Assembly: GCA_030039815.1 (NCBI GenBank)
Contig: JASHUW010000008.1
Location: forward strand, 1 to 5,530
DNA from: Alphaproteobacteria bacterium
Lineage (GTDB): Bacteria > Pseudomonadota > Alphaproteobacteria > ATCC43930 > CGMCC-115725
Direction: 5' to 3'
DNA: 5,530 nucleotides
The translations under genes and the position numbers were made by a program. Under the pieces are notes generated by a model. The model saw nothing but the letters and a program-made list of their open reading frames with translations. It did no database searches and was not told the origin of the DNA. Of the stretch, positions 1-5,530 are shown one piece after another (the first letter of the stretch is position 1; each line of letters starts with the position of its first letter).

Positions 1-859
1 GATCCGCTTCCGCGACGCGGCGCTCATTCGCGGGCTGATCGTCGGCGCGCTGCGCCACGCGCTCGATGCGGCCGGGCAGCGCGCCTCGACCACCGTCGCC
101 GATGCCGCGCTGGCCGCGTTCCGGCCGGGCAACGGCGCGCCGACGATGCCGCGCTTCGCGCTGCCGCCAGCGACACCGTCACGTGCGCTTTATGAGACCG
201 GCAATGCGTTTCTGGCGCCCGGCCGCGCGCCCGATCTCGCCCAGGAGGCGGTCGCGCCGGCTCCGGAAGACACCGCGGAGACCACGCTCGGCAATGCCCG
301 CGCCCAGCTCCACGGCACCTACATCCTCGCCGAGACCGCCTCCGGCATCGTGCTGGTCGATCAGCACGCCGCGCACGAGCGCATCGTCCACGAGCGGATG
401 AAGGCAGCGCTGGCGTCGCGCGGCGTCGCGCGGCAAGCGCTGCTGCTGCCCGAAGTCGTCGAGCTCGATCCGTCGCTCGCGGCGCGGCTTGCCGCGCGCG
501 CCGACGAGCTCGCCGAGTTCGGCCTGGTGCTCGAAGGCTTCGGGGCGGGAGCGGTGGTGGTGCGCGAGGTACCGGCGTTATTGCCTGGCCTCGAAATCGC
601 CGCGCTGGTGCGCGACCTCGCCGAGGAGCTCGCGGAATGGGACGCGACGCTCTCCTTGAAGGAGCGCATCGACAGCGTCTGCGGCACGCTCGCCTGCCAC
701 ACCAGCGTGCGCGCCGGCAATCGCCTGTCGCAGGCCGAGATGGACGCGCTGCTGCGCCAGATGGAGGCGACCCCCAACAGCGGCCAGTGCAATCACGGAC
801 GCCCGACCTATGTGAGCCTCGCCCTCGCCGATATCGAGCGGCTGTTCGGCCGGCGGTAG
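1..859 (+). CDS. mutL: DNA mismatch repair endonuclease MutL, C-terminal part (5' end outside window)
   Basis: MutL couples mismatch recognition by MutS to strand incision during post-replicative repair in the cytoplasm. The reading frame is open from base 2 and gives 285 residues before TAG at 857-859; the N-terminal ATPase domain lies upstream of the window. Visible residues 1-45 match the end of the transducer domain (IRFRDAALIRGLIVGALRHA). A Pro/Ala-rich linker follows to about residue 95, then the dimerisation/endonuclease domain. That domain carries DQHAAHERIVHE at residues 120-131, which fits the DQHA(X)2E(X)4E metal-binding endonuclease motif exactly. It also has ACHTSVRAG from residue 231 and CNHGRPTYV from residue 263, both in the positions typical of nicking MutL proteins. 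The gene ends normally, three bases before the next start codon. By family knowledge, this form incises DNA itself and does not depend on MutH. Identification is firm; only the missing 5' half is unseen. Confidence 0.97.
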   Translation, partial: IRFRDAALIRGLIVGALRHALDAAGQRASTTVADAALAAFRPGNGAPTMPRFALPPATPSRALYETGNAFLAPGRAPDLAQEAVAPAPEDTAETTLGNARAQLHGTYILAETASGIVLVDQHAAHERIVHERMKAALASRGVARQALLLPEVVELDPSLAARLAARADELAEFGLVLEGFGAGAVVVREVPALLPGLEIAALVRDLAEELAEWDATLSLKERIDSVCGTLACHTSVRAGNRLSQAEMDALLRQMEATPNSGQCNHGRPTYVSLALADIERLFGRR

Positions 860-862
860 GGG

Positions 863-1837
863 ATGACCGCCACCGACCCGCTGGCGCCGCGGCGCAACCA
901 GATCCCGCGCGGTATCGCCTACATGGTCGCCTCGACGGCGCTGTTCGCCGCGATCAACGCCATCGTCAAATGGGAATTGGCGACGTATCCGGTGGGCGAG
1001 GTGGCGTTTTTTCGCGCGCTTTTCGCGCTTGCGACGGTCGCGGTGGTGATCCTCCCCCGGACCGGGATCGGCGTCTTTCGCACCCGCCGCTATCTCGGCC
1101 ATCTGCAGCGCGGCGTCTCGCAATTCGGCTCGATGACCTGCATGTTTATGGCCTTCAGCATGATGTCGCTCGGCTCCGCCGTCGCCATCAGTTTCGCCGC
1201 GCCGCTGTTCACCACCCTGCTTTCGATCGCAATTCTCAAGGAGAACGTTGGCGTACACCGCTGGTCGGCGCTGGTCGTGGGTTTTGTCGGGGTGATCATC
1301 GTGACCGAGCCGGGGCGCGGCACGTTTCAGCTCGGTGCGCTTTTCGCCCTCGCCAATGCGGTGCTGAGCTCGTCCGTCGCGATTGCGATACGAAGAATGA
1401 GCGTCACCGAAAGCACGGAAACACTTACCGTCTATCAGCTGATTGTCATCACCATCTGCACGGCCTGCCTATTGCCGTTTGGCTACAAGGCGCCGGCTTG
1501 GCTCGACGCCGGGGCTCTCGCGGTGGCCGGGATCGGCAACGGCATCGCGCAATATTGGTGGACGCGCTCGCTGACCTTGGCGCCGCCTTCGGCGGTGGTG
1601 CCGTTCAACTATCTGTCGCTGGTCTGGGCGTCGCTTCTCGGCTTCATGGTATGGGGTGATGTGCCGACGCGGCACCTCGTCGTCGGTGCGGTCATTGTCG
1701 TTGCGTCCGGACTCTACATCCTCTGGCGCGAGACGGTGCGGCACGGCGCCGTCCGACCGCTTGGGCTATCCGCGGCCACGTCATCCTCCAACCTCGGCCG
1801 AACGTCGCCGGCCGCCTCCGATAGCGCCAGAGTTTAG
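863..1837 (+). CDS. DMT superfamily transporter (EamA-type, 10 TM)
   Basis: This is a 324-residue inner-membrane protein of the drug/metabolite transporter superfamily, probably an exporter of small metabolites; the substrate cannot be told. It shows the family's internal duplication: an EamA repeat at about residues 17-149 and a second at about 155-288, each with five hydrophobic helices. Helices lie near 17-35, 45-65, 85-105, 106-124, 133-149, 155-175, 188-207, 215-235, 243-264 and 270-288. Each half carries the family's short acidic turn before its last helix (AILKENVGVHRW near 123; MVWGDVPTRH near 262). A Ser/Ala/Arg-rich cytoplasmic tail of about 35 residues follows. The ATG at 863 is chosen because the segment PRGIAYMVAS before helix 1 is typical of the family. 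A G-rich tract (GGTAGGGG) abuts the start but is too close for an ideal ribosome site. The 3-bp gap after mutL suggests cotranscription and perhaps translational coupling. No functional link to mismatch repair is evident. Confidence 0.9.
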   Translation: MTATDPLAPRRNQIPRGIAYMVASTALFAAINAIVKWELATYPVGEVAFFRALFALATVAVVILPRTGIGVFRTRRYLGHLQRGVSQFGSMTCMFMAFSMMSLGSAVAISFAAPLFTTLLSIAILKENVGVHRWSALVVGFVGVIIVTEPGRGTFQLGALFALANAVLSSSVAIAIRRMSVTESTETLTVYQLIVITICTACLLPFGYKAPAWLDAGALAVAGIGNGIAQYWWTRSLTLAPPSAVVPFNYLSLVWASLLGFMVWGDVPTRHLVVGAVIVVASGLYILWRETVRHGAVRPLGLSAATSSSNLGRTSPAASDSARV

Positions 1838-1849
1838 CCGCGCCGGCGG

Positions 1850-3001
1850 TCAGGCCTGCCGGAAGAAGCGGCTGGCGTTGTCCCACAACAGTTTCTTCTG
1901 CGTCTCCGGCTCGAGGCTCTTCCACGCCAGGATGTTCGACACCGTATTCGGGAACTGGCATTCCGAATGCGGATAGTCGGAGGCGTACATCAGCGCGTCG
2001 TCGCCGAGGAATTGCGTGACCATGTTGAACATGTCCTCGCCCTCGTGGCGCTCGATCGAGCAGAAGAACCGTCCGCTCTTCAGATAATCCTCGGGGTGGT
2101 GCTTCAGCGTCGCGGTGCTGCCGACGTATTCGTACTGCTCGTTCATCCGCCGCCCCCAGAACGGCAGCCAGCCGAAGCCGCATTCGAGGATGCCGACGCG
2201 CAGGGTCGGGTGCCGGTCCATGAGGCCGCCGCCGATCACCGAGGCGATGAACCGCATCGCGCCCCACGGGTGCGAGGCGAGCCGGCCCAAAAAGATGTTG
2301 TCCCACAGGTCGAAGCAGCCGGGGAAATAGGGCGGCGTCCAGGTGAAGCTGTGATGCGCGACAGGCAGGTCGTGATCGACGCAGGCCTGCCAGATCGGTT
2401 CGAGGTCGGGGTGGTCGGCGGGGATGTCCTTGGTGACGAGCGGCATCACCGCGACCGCCCATTTCGACTTGCCCCAGCGCTTGATCTCGGCCACCGCCGA
2501 TTCCACGTCGCGCGCAGAGGCGACGATCATGCTGGTGAGCCGGCCCGGGTGATCGGCGCAGAATTCTTCCATGTGCCGGTGATAGGCGCGGATCACGTTG
2601 GTTTCGAGGCTCGGATCGTCGTGGCCGACCAAGCTGGTCCACGCGGTCGGGATCAGGAAATGCGCGTCGACCCCTTCGAGGTCCATGTCGGCGATGCGGT
2701 TGGCGGCGGCTTCGTCCTGCACGCCCTCGCGCGGCTGCTGCGTGCCCATCCACACCGTGTCGCGGCCGGAATGAGCCTCGCGCGGCGCCGCCTCGCCGAG
2801 GATGCGCTTATAGGAGATCTGGCCGAAGCGATAGACATGGCGCCCCGGCGAGCTGCCGGGCGAGCCGGGCCGGATCGGCACGCGGTATTGCGCCAGTTCC
2901 GGCAGGCGGTTGCGGAAGCCGGGGTCGAGATGCTTGTCGATTGCCTCCGCCGACGGCTCGACATGCGTATCGGAATCCCACACCTTGAAACCGTTTTTCA
3001 T
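1850..3001 (-). CDS. Amidohydrolase family protein (amidohydrolase_2 / COG2159-like metal-dependent hydrolase or decarboxylase)
   Basis: This 383-residue TIM-barrel enzyme belongs to the amidohydrolase_2 branch, which includes metal-dependent hydrolases and non-oxidative decarboxylases such as the ACMSD and gamma-resorcylate decarboxylase groups. Candidate metal and active-site residues are visible: the N-terminal DSDTHVEP (D11 and H13, in place of HxH), tandem H216-H217 in VAHHSF, and D342 with H345 in YASDYPHSE. LECGFGWLPFWGRRMNE (from about 272) and the ending LLWDNASRFF are also typical of the family. There is no signal peptide, so it should be cytoplasmic. The start at 3001 is chosen because GGGAG sits 6 bases upstream and family proteins begin just before this DxH motif. 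The open frame extends further upstream to 3157, but that adds 52 unlikely residues and would run into the ferredoxin start. The gene is transcribed divergently from the ferredoxin-reductase pair and converges on the transporter gene. The substrate is unknown; an organic or aromatic acid is an inference from the neighbours. Confidence 0.9.
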   Translation of the reverse strand: MKNGFKVWDSDTHVEPSAEAIDKHLDPGFRNRLPELAQYRVPIRPGSPGSSPGRHVYRFGQISYKRILGEAAPREAHSGRDTVWMGTQQPREGVQDEAAANRIADMDLEGVDAHFLIPTAWTSLVGHDDPSLETNVIRAYHRHMEEFCADHPGRLTSMIVASARDVESAVAEIKRWGKSKWAVAVMPLVTKDIPADHPDLEPIWQACVDHDLPVAHHSFTWTPPYFPGCFDLWDNIFLGRLASHPWGAMRFIASVIGGGLMDRHPTLRVGILECGFGWLPFWGRRMNEQYEYVGSTATLKHHPEDYLKSGRFFCSIERHEGEDMFNMVTQFLGDDALMYASDYPHSECQFPNTVSNILAWKSLEPETQKKLLWDNASRFFRQA

Positions 3002-3007
3002 CGCCTG

Positions 3008-3012
3008 CTCCC
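3008..3012 (-). promoter_or_regulatory. Ribosome binding site fixing the amidohydrolase start
   Basis: On the minus strand GGGAG lies 6 bases before the ATG at 3001-2999. It supports this start over the in-frame upstream one at 3157. Confidence 0.6.
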
Positions 3013-3019
3013 GTTCTCG

Positions 3020-3025
3020 ATTATG
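3020..3025 (-). promoter_or_regulatory. Candidate -10 box for the amidohydrolase gene
   Basis: The minus strand reads CATAAT, 5 of 6 matches to TATAAT, in an AT-richer patch (about 3020-3036) of an otherwise GC-rich region. It would start transcription roughly 12 bases before the ATG, leaving just enough leader for the GGGAG site. No good -35 hexamer is seen 16-18 bases upstream; TTGTGC is present but too close (11-base spacer). The promoter may therefore need an activator, or the match may be chance. Confidence 0.3.
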
Positions 3026-3108
3026 CGCCAATTTAAGCACAAGCGTTCGGGCATGGCGATCACCTCTGAAAAACGCTCGACCGCGGGCGACAGATTGCGT
3101 AACGCTCG

Positions 3109-3129
3109 CGCCGTCGAATTTCGGCGTCG
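3109..3129. promoter_or_regulatory. Imperfect 21-bp palindrome, candidate operator
   Basis: The sequence is symmetrical about T3119. The inner arms are CGAA (3115-3118) and TTCG (3120-3123), and the outer arms extend symmetrically to 3109 and 3129. Eight of ten base pairs match; the exceptions are 3111/3127 and 3114/3124. It ends 26 bases before the ferredoxin ATG and 11 bases before the AAGGA ribosome site, a position suited to repression or activation by a dimeric regulator. No regulator gene lies in the window, so the assignment rests on symmetry and position alone. Confidence 0.3.
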
Positions 3130-3140
3130 GATTCCCGATC

Positions 3141-3145
3141 AAGGA
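3141..3145 (+). promoter_or_regulatory. Ribosome binding site of the ferredoxin gene
   Basis: AAGGA lies 10 bases before the ATG at 3156 and supports that start over in-frame upstream ATG codons, which fall inside the opposite-strand amidohydrolase gene or the intergenic region. Confidence 0.55.
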
Positions 3146-3155
3146 TAGAGAGCAC

Positions 3156-3479
3156 ATGCCGCAAGTGACCTATGTGAGCCATGACGGTGAGCGCACCACG
3201 CTCGACGTACCCCTCGGCACCAGCGTGATGCAGGCCGCAACGCTGCACGGGCTTGACGGCATCGTCGCCGAATGCGGCGGCTCGTGCATGTGCGCGACCT
3301 GCCACGTCTATGTGCAGGAAGATCAGCTGGCGAAGTGCCCGGAGATGGAGTTGGGCGAGGACGCGATGCTCGACGGCACGGCGAGCCCGCGCCGACCCAA
3401 TAGCCGCCTGTCGTGCCAGCTGGTCATGGTCCCCGAGATGGACGGGCTCGTCGTCACCATGCCGGAGACGCAGACCTGA
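3156..3479 (+). CDS. [2Fe-2S] ferredoxin, adrenodoxin/putidaredoxin type
   Basis: This 107-residue soluble electron carrier is about the length of putidaredoxin (106). It should take single electrons from the adjacent FAD reductase and pass them to a terminal oxygenase, classically a class I cytochrome P450 and less often a Rieske oxygenase. Cluster ligands follow the C-X5-C-X2-C...C pattern: C40, C46, C49 and C87, in AECGGSCMCATCHVYV and SRLSCQL. C44 and C61 are extra, non-ligand cysteines. The acidic helix region with EMELGEDAMLD (63-73) is where this family docks its redox partners. The C-terminal DGLVVTMPE segment is also typical. Plant-type and bacterial-type (4Fe-4S) ferredoxins are excluded by the motif. 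It is the first gene of a two-gene operon: its TGA stop shares a base with the next ATG. The family resemblance extends to palustrisredoxin-like proteins, but the native oxygenase partner is not visible. Confidence 0.95.
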   Translation: MPQVTYVSHDGERTTLDVPLGTSVMQAATLHGLDGIVAECGGSCMCATCHVYVQEDQLAKCPEMELGEDAMLDGTASPRRPNSRLSCQLVMVPEMDGLVVTMPETQT

Positions 3480-4726
3480 TGGCGTCCGGGGGGCCCGCAG
3501 ACGGCGTCGTCATCGTCGGCGCCGGCCACGGTGGGTTTCAGGTCGCCGCGTCGCTACGCCAGAACGGCTTCGACGGCCGGGTGACGCTAATCGGCGACGA
3601 GCCGCATCTGCCCTATCAGCGCCCGCCGCTGTCGAAGGACTATCTCGACGGCAAGTCGGGTTTCGATCTGCTGCTGATGCGGCCGGCGGCGTTCTTCGCG
3701 GAACATCGCATCGAGCTGATGAGCGGACGCGCCGTCACCGCGATTGACCGCACCGGTAAGGCGGTCGCATTGGCCGGCGGCAGCCGCATCGCCTATGACC
3801 ACCTCGTGCTGGCGACCGGCGCGCGCAACCGGGTGCCGCCGCTGCCCGGCGTCGAATTGGACGGCGTCTGCTATCTGCGCAACCTCGCCGAGACCGATGC
3901 GCTCAAGGAGCGCCTCGCGGCGTGCCGCAACGCCGTCGTCATCGGCGCCGGGTTCATCGGCCTCGAATTCGCCGCGATCGCCCGCGGCAAGGGCGTGCCG
4001 GTGCATATCGTCGAGCTGGTCGAGCGGGTGATGGCCCGCGTCGTCTGCCCGGAAACCTCGGCCTATTTCGGCCGTGAGCACCAGAAGACCGGGGTCGAGT
4101 TCAGCTTCGGCGCGCGCGTCGAGCGCATCGCCGGCGAGGGCGGCAAGGTCAGCTATGTCGTGCTCGACGATGGCCGCAGGCTGCCTGCCGATCTCGTGCT
4201 GATCAGCATCGGCGTCGTACCCAACGAAGAGCTGGCCGCCACCGCCGGGCTCGCGGTCGCCAACGGCGTGGTGGTCGACGAGCGGTTGCTGACCGCCGAT
4301 CCGGCGATCTCGGCGATCGGTGACTGCGCCTCGTTTCCCTCGCGCCACTCGCTGCGCAATCCGGTGCGGCTGGAGGCGGTGCAGAACGCCGCCGACCACG
4401 CGCGCTGCGTCGCCGCCCGTCTTGTCGGCAAGCCGCACGCCTATGAGGCGCTGCCGTGGTTCTGGAGCGAGCAGGGCGCGCTCAGGCTGCAGATCGCCGG
4501 CCTCACCACCGGCTTCCAGCAAGTCGTGCTGCGCGGCGAATACGAGAAGGGCGAGTATTCGGCCTTTTGCTACGCCGGCGACCGGCTGCTCGGCATCGAA
4601 TCGATCAACAAACCGGCCGATCATGCCTTCGCCCGGCGTCTGCTGGCCGCCGGGCGCAGGGTTACCCCGATCGAGGCCGCCGATCCAAGCTTCGACCTGC
4701 GCGCCGCCGCAACGGCGCGGGGCTAA
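3479..4726 (+). CDS. FAD-dependent NAD(P)H:ferredoxin reductase (putidaredoxin/palustrisredoxin reductase type)
   Basis: This 415-residue cytoplasmic flavoprotein moves electrons from NADH to the ferredoxin encoded just upstream. Two Rossmann dinucleotide sites are clear: VIVGAGHGGFQ (GxGxxG at 14-19) for FAD and VVIGAGFIGLEFA (154-166) for NAD(P)H, the latter followed by an acidic E179 at the end of the second strand, which favours NADH. Other family marks are LPYQRPPLSK (44-53), LATGARNR (111-118), the FAD-binding SAIGDCA (278-284), VQNAADHAR (301-309) and PWFWSEQ (326-332). A C-terminal domain (about 330-410) completes the fold. Length and order closely recall palustrisredoxin reductase of Rhodopseudomonas palustris, from memory. 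The start at 3479 (MASGGPADGV) is chosen because the family begins a few residues before the first glycine motif; the frame extends to an ATG at 3413 inside the ferredoxin gene, which would add an unrelated Arg/His-rich leader. The TGATG overlap indicates translational coupling and balanced output with the ferredoxin. Confidence 0.95.
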   Translation: MASGGPADGVVIVGAGHGGFQVAASLRQNGFDGRVTLIGDEPHLPYQRPPLSKDYLDGKSGFDLLLMRPAAFFAEHRIELMSGRAVTAIDRTGKAVALAGGSRIAYDHLVLATGARNRVPPLPGVELDGVCYLRNLAETDALKERLAACRNAVVIGAGFIGLEFAAIARGKGVPVHIVELVERVMARVVCPETSAYFGREHQKTGVEFSFGARVERIAGEGGKVSYVVLDDGRRLPADLVLISIGVVPNEELAATAGLAVANGVVVDERLLTADPAISAIGDCASFPSRHSLRNPVRLEAVQNAADHARCVAARLVGKPHAYEALPWFWSEQGALRLQIAGLTTGFQQVVLRGEYEKGEYSAFCYAGDRLLGIESINKPADHAFARRLLAAGRRVTPIEAADPSFDLRAAATARG

Positions 4727-5530
4727 TCCGCCAGCGCCGGCTGCCCCGACCCGGCGGCCTCGCCGATCGCGCCGCGGCCGAAGACCAGGGCGCTGACCGC
4801 GCCGATCAGCGCCAACACGCCGGCGACGATGAAGGCCGCGCTGAAGCTGCCGGTGGCCGACACGATGTAGCCGGTGACGATCGGCGCGCAGAGGCCGAAC
4901 GTGTTGCCGCCGAGCACGAGGAAGGCGAAGGCCCGTCCGGCATCGGCCGGCGAGCGCAGCAGGTCGCTGACCAGTGCCGCGTTGGTCGCCGGACCGGCAT
5001 TGCTGAACGTCACCGCGATCGATACCAGGACGGTCACCATCGTCAGCGACTCGACATAGGGCACGAACAGCCCCGCAGCGGTCATTATCAGGCACAGCGC
5101 CAGCAAATATCGCCGCTTCCCGGCGTGCAGCGCCTGCCGGGACAAGGCTTTGTCGCCGATCCAGTTGATCACGACGTTCAGCACCGTCGCCGCAAAAAAC
5201 GGGATCGAGGTGAACACCCCCGCCTCGATCAGCGACAGGTGGCGCGCATTTTCGAGATAGTTTGGCAGCCAAGTCAGGTAGAGGTAGACCGAATAGACGC
5301 AGCAGCCCTGCGACACGAACAGCCCCCACATCGCCGGCGCTCGCGCGAGGCCGAGATAGCCGACACCGCCGTGATCCGGCACTTCGATGCCGGCGTCGCG
5401 CTCGGTCAGGATACGCCGGCGCTCAGGCTCGGGGATCCACTTGGTCTTTTCCGGCGTCGATACCAGTGACGCCCACACGACGACCCAGACAAAGCCGACC
5501 GCGCCGGTGCAGACGAACGACCAGCGCCAC
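4723..5530 (-). CDS. MFS transporter, C-terminal part (anion:cation symporter-like; 5' end outside window)
   Basis: An open minus-strand frame enters at 5529 and runs 268 residues to TAG at 4725-4723. It covers the end of helix 6 through helix 12 of a major facilitator superfamily permease in the inner membrane. Visible residues 1-23 (WRWSFVCTGAVGFVWVVVW) match helix 6 of this family. A charged central loop follows (EKTKW, PEPERRRI, about 26-60), then helices near 67-86, 102-121, 140-157, 161-179, 200-222 and 228-250. The stretch YLTWLPNYLENARHLSL (85-100) resembles anion:cation symporters that import carboxylates such as hexuronates, phthalate or tartrate derivatives; the exact substrate is unknown. 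A GTG at 5478 opens an in-frame 251-residue ORF, but family-like sequence continues upstream of it, so it is not the start. The gene converges on the ferredoxin reductase with overlapping stop codons. Uptake of the substrate for the neighbouring enzymes is plausible but inferred. Confidence 0.9.
   Translation of the reverse strand, partial: WRWSFVCTGAVGFVWVVVWASLVSTPEKTKWIPEPERRRILTERDAGIEVPDHGGVGYLGLARAPAMWGLFVSQGCCVYSVYLYLTWLPNYLENARHLSLIEAGVFTSIPFFAATVLNVVINWIGDKALSRQALHAGKRRYLLALCLIMTAAGLFVPYVESLTMVTVLVSIAVTFSNAGPATNAALVSDLLRSPADAGRAFAFLVLGGNTFGLCAPIVTGYIVSATGSFSAAFIVAGVLALIGAVSALVFGRGAIGEAAGSGQPALAD

Larger units (their letters stand above)
3002..3155. other. Divergent intergenic control region
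   Basis: These 154 bases separate the divergently transcribed amidohydrolase and ferredoxin genes and must hold both 5' ends. They are locally less GC-rich than the genes. They contain a candidate -10 box at 3020-3025 (minus strand), a short palindrome GCGT-A-ACGC at 3097-3105, and a 21-bp imperfect palindrome at 3109-3129. The hexamer AACGCT occurs at 3072-3077 and 3101-3106, and its inverse AGCGTT at 3042-3047. I see no convincing -35/-10 pair for the ferredoxin gene and no small ORF with coding character. Confidence 0.6.

Noticed and set aside
637..1659. 340-codon plus-strand frame across the mutL-transporter junction
   Set aside because: It is out of frame with two well-recognised genes; the product is Arg/Ala/Gly-rich without domains.
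1843..1862. Stem-loop (CCGGCGG pairing with GCCTGCCGG-side bases, 6-base loop) at the transporter/amidohydrolase junction as a bidirectional terminator
   Set aside because: The stem is only 7 bp with a G-U pair, extends into the amidohydrolase coding end, and has no T-run on either strand; such stems are common by chance in GC-rich DNA.
3095..3123. TTGCGT ... ATTTCG as a promoter for the ferredoxin gene
   Set aside because: The -10 match is poor and only the TTG of the -35 is convincing, so it is not reported as a feature.
1967..3148. 393-codon open frame on the plus strand opposite the amidohydrolase
   Set aside because: It is a shadow of the amidohydrolase codons: composition is skewed and no known motif is present, while the opposite strand encodes a clear enzyme.
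3002..3157. N-terminal extension of the amidohydrolase frame up to 3157 (52 more residues)
   Set aside because: It would overlap the ferredoxin start and remove the intergenic region. The added residues do not resemble the family, and GGGAG with good spacing supports the start at 3001.
3413..3478. Upstream start for the reductase at 3413
   Set aside because: It lies inside the ferredoxin gene and adds an Arg/His-rich leader unlike the family; the start at 3479 fits both the family and the TGATG coupling.
3587..5329. 580-codon open frame on the minus strand across the reductase and transporter genes
   Set aside because: It is antisense to a clearly real reductase gene and out of frame with the real transporter gene. 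Its product is Arg/Gly/Asp-rich with no recognisable domain, as expected from GC-rich codon bias.
5476..5478. GTG start for a 251-residue transporter gene
   Set aside because: Helix 6 residues typical of MFS permeases continue upstream in frame to the window edge, so the gene is truncated by the window rather than starting here.

Overview
The window looks like chromosomal DNA from a GC-rich alphaproteobacterium, most likely of the Rhodopseudomonas/Bradyrhizobium type. This rests on the high GC content, strong third-position G/C bias, an endonuclease-type MutL, and a ferredoxin/ferredoxin-reductase pair that resembles, from memory, the palustrisredoxin system of Rhodopseudomonas palustris. The genus is an inference, not a database result. 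Six protein-coding genes fill almost all of the window, and two of them run off its ends. I see no RNA genes, insertion sequences, CRISPR arrays or long repeats.

Layout. Bases 1-859 (+) hold the 3' half of mutL (mismatch repair endonuclease). Three bases later comes a ten-helix EamA/DMT-family exporter (863-1837, +). After a 12-bp convergent gap lies an amidohydrolase_2-type TIM-barrel metalloenzyme (1850-3001, -). A 154-bp divergent intergenic region (3002-3155) is the only substantial non-coding stretch and carries the only credible regulatory signals: a candidate -10 box for the amidohydrolase and a 21-bp imperfect palindrome just upstream of the ferredoxin. Then come a putidaredoxin-like [2Fe-2S] ferredoxin (3156-3479, +) and its FAD/NADH reductase (3479-4726, +), joined by a TGATG stop/start overlap. 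The last gene is the C-terminal part of an MFS transporter (4723 to beyond 5530, -), whose stop codon overlaps that of the reductase.

How the genes may work together. The ferredoxin and reductase form a complete NADH -> FAD -> [2Fe-2S] electron-transfer chain of the kind that feeds class I bacterial cytochrome P450s or some Rieske oxygenases, but no terminal oxygenase is present here. The flanking amidohydrolase, from a family that includes hydrolases and non-oxidative aromatic acid decarboxylases, and an MFS carrier resembling organic-anion symporters suggest a small catabolic or detoxification locus for an organic (perhaps aromatic) acid. It is placed next to a housekeeping mutL-exporter pair. 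The substrate and the oxygenase partner cannot be deduced from this window. I found no evidence of a wholly new type of system; the most interesting points are the orphan redox pair and the divergent control region.
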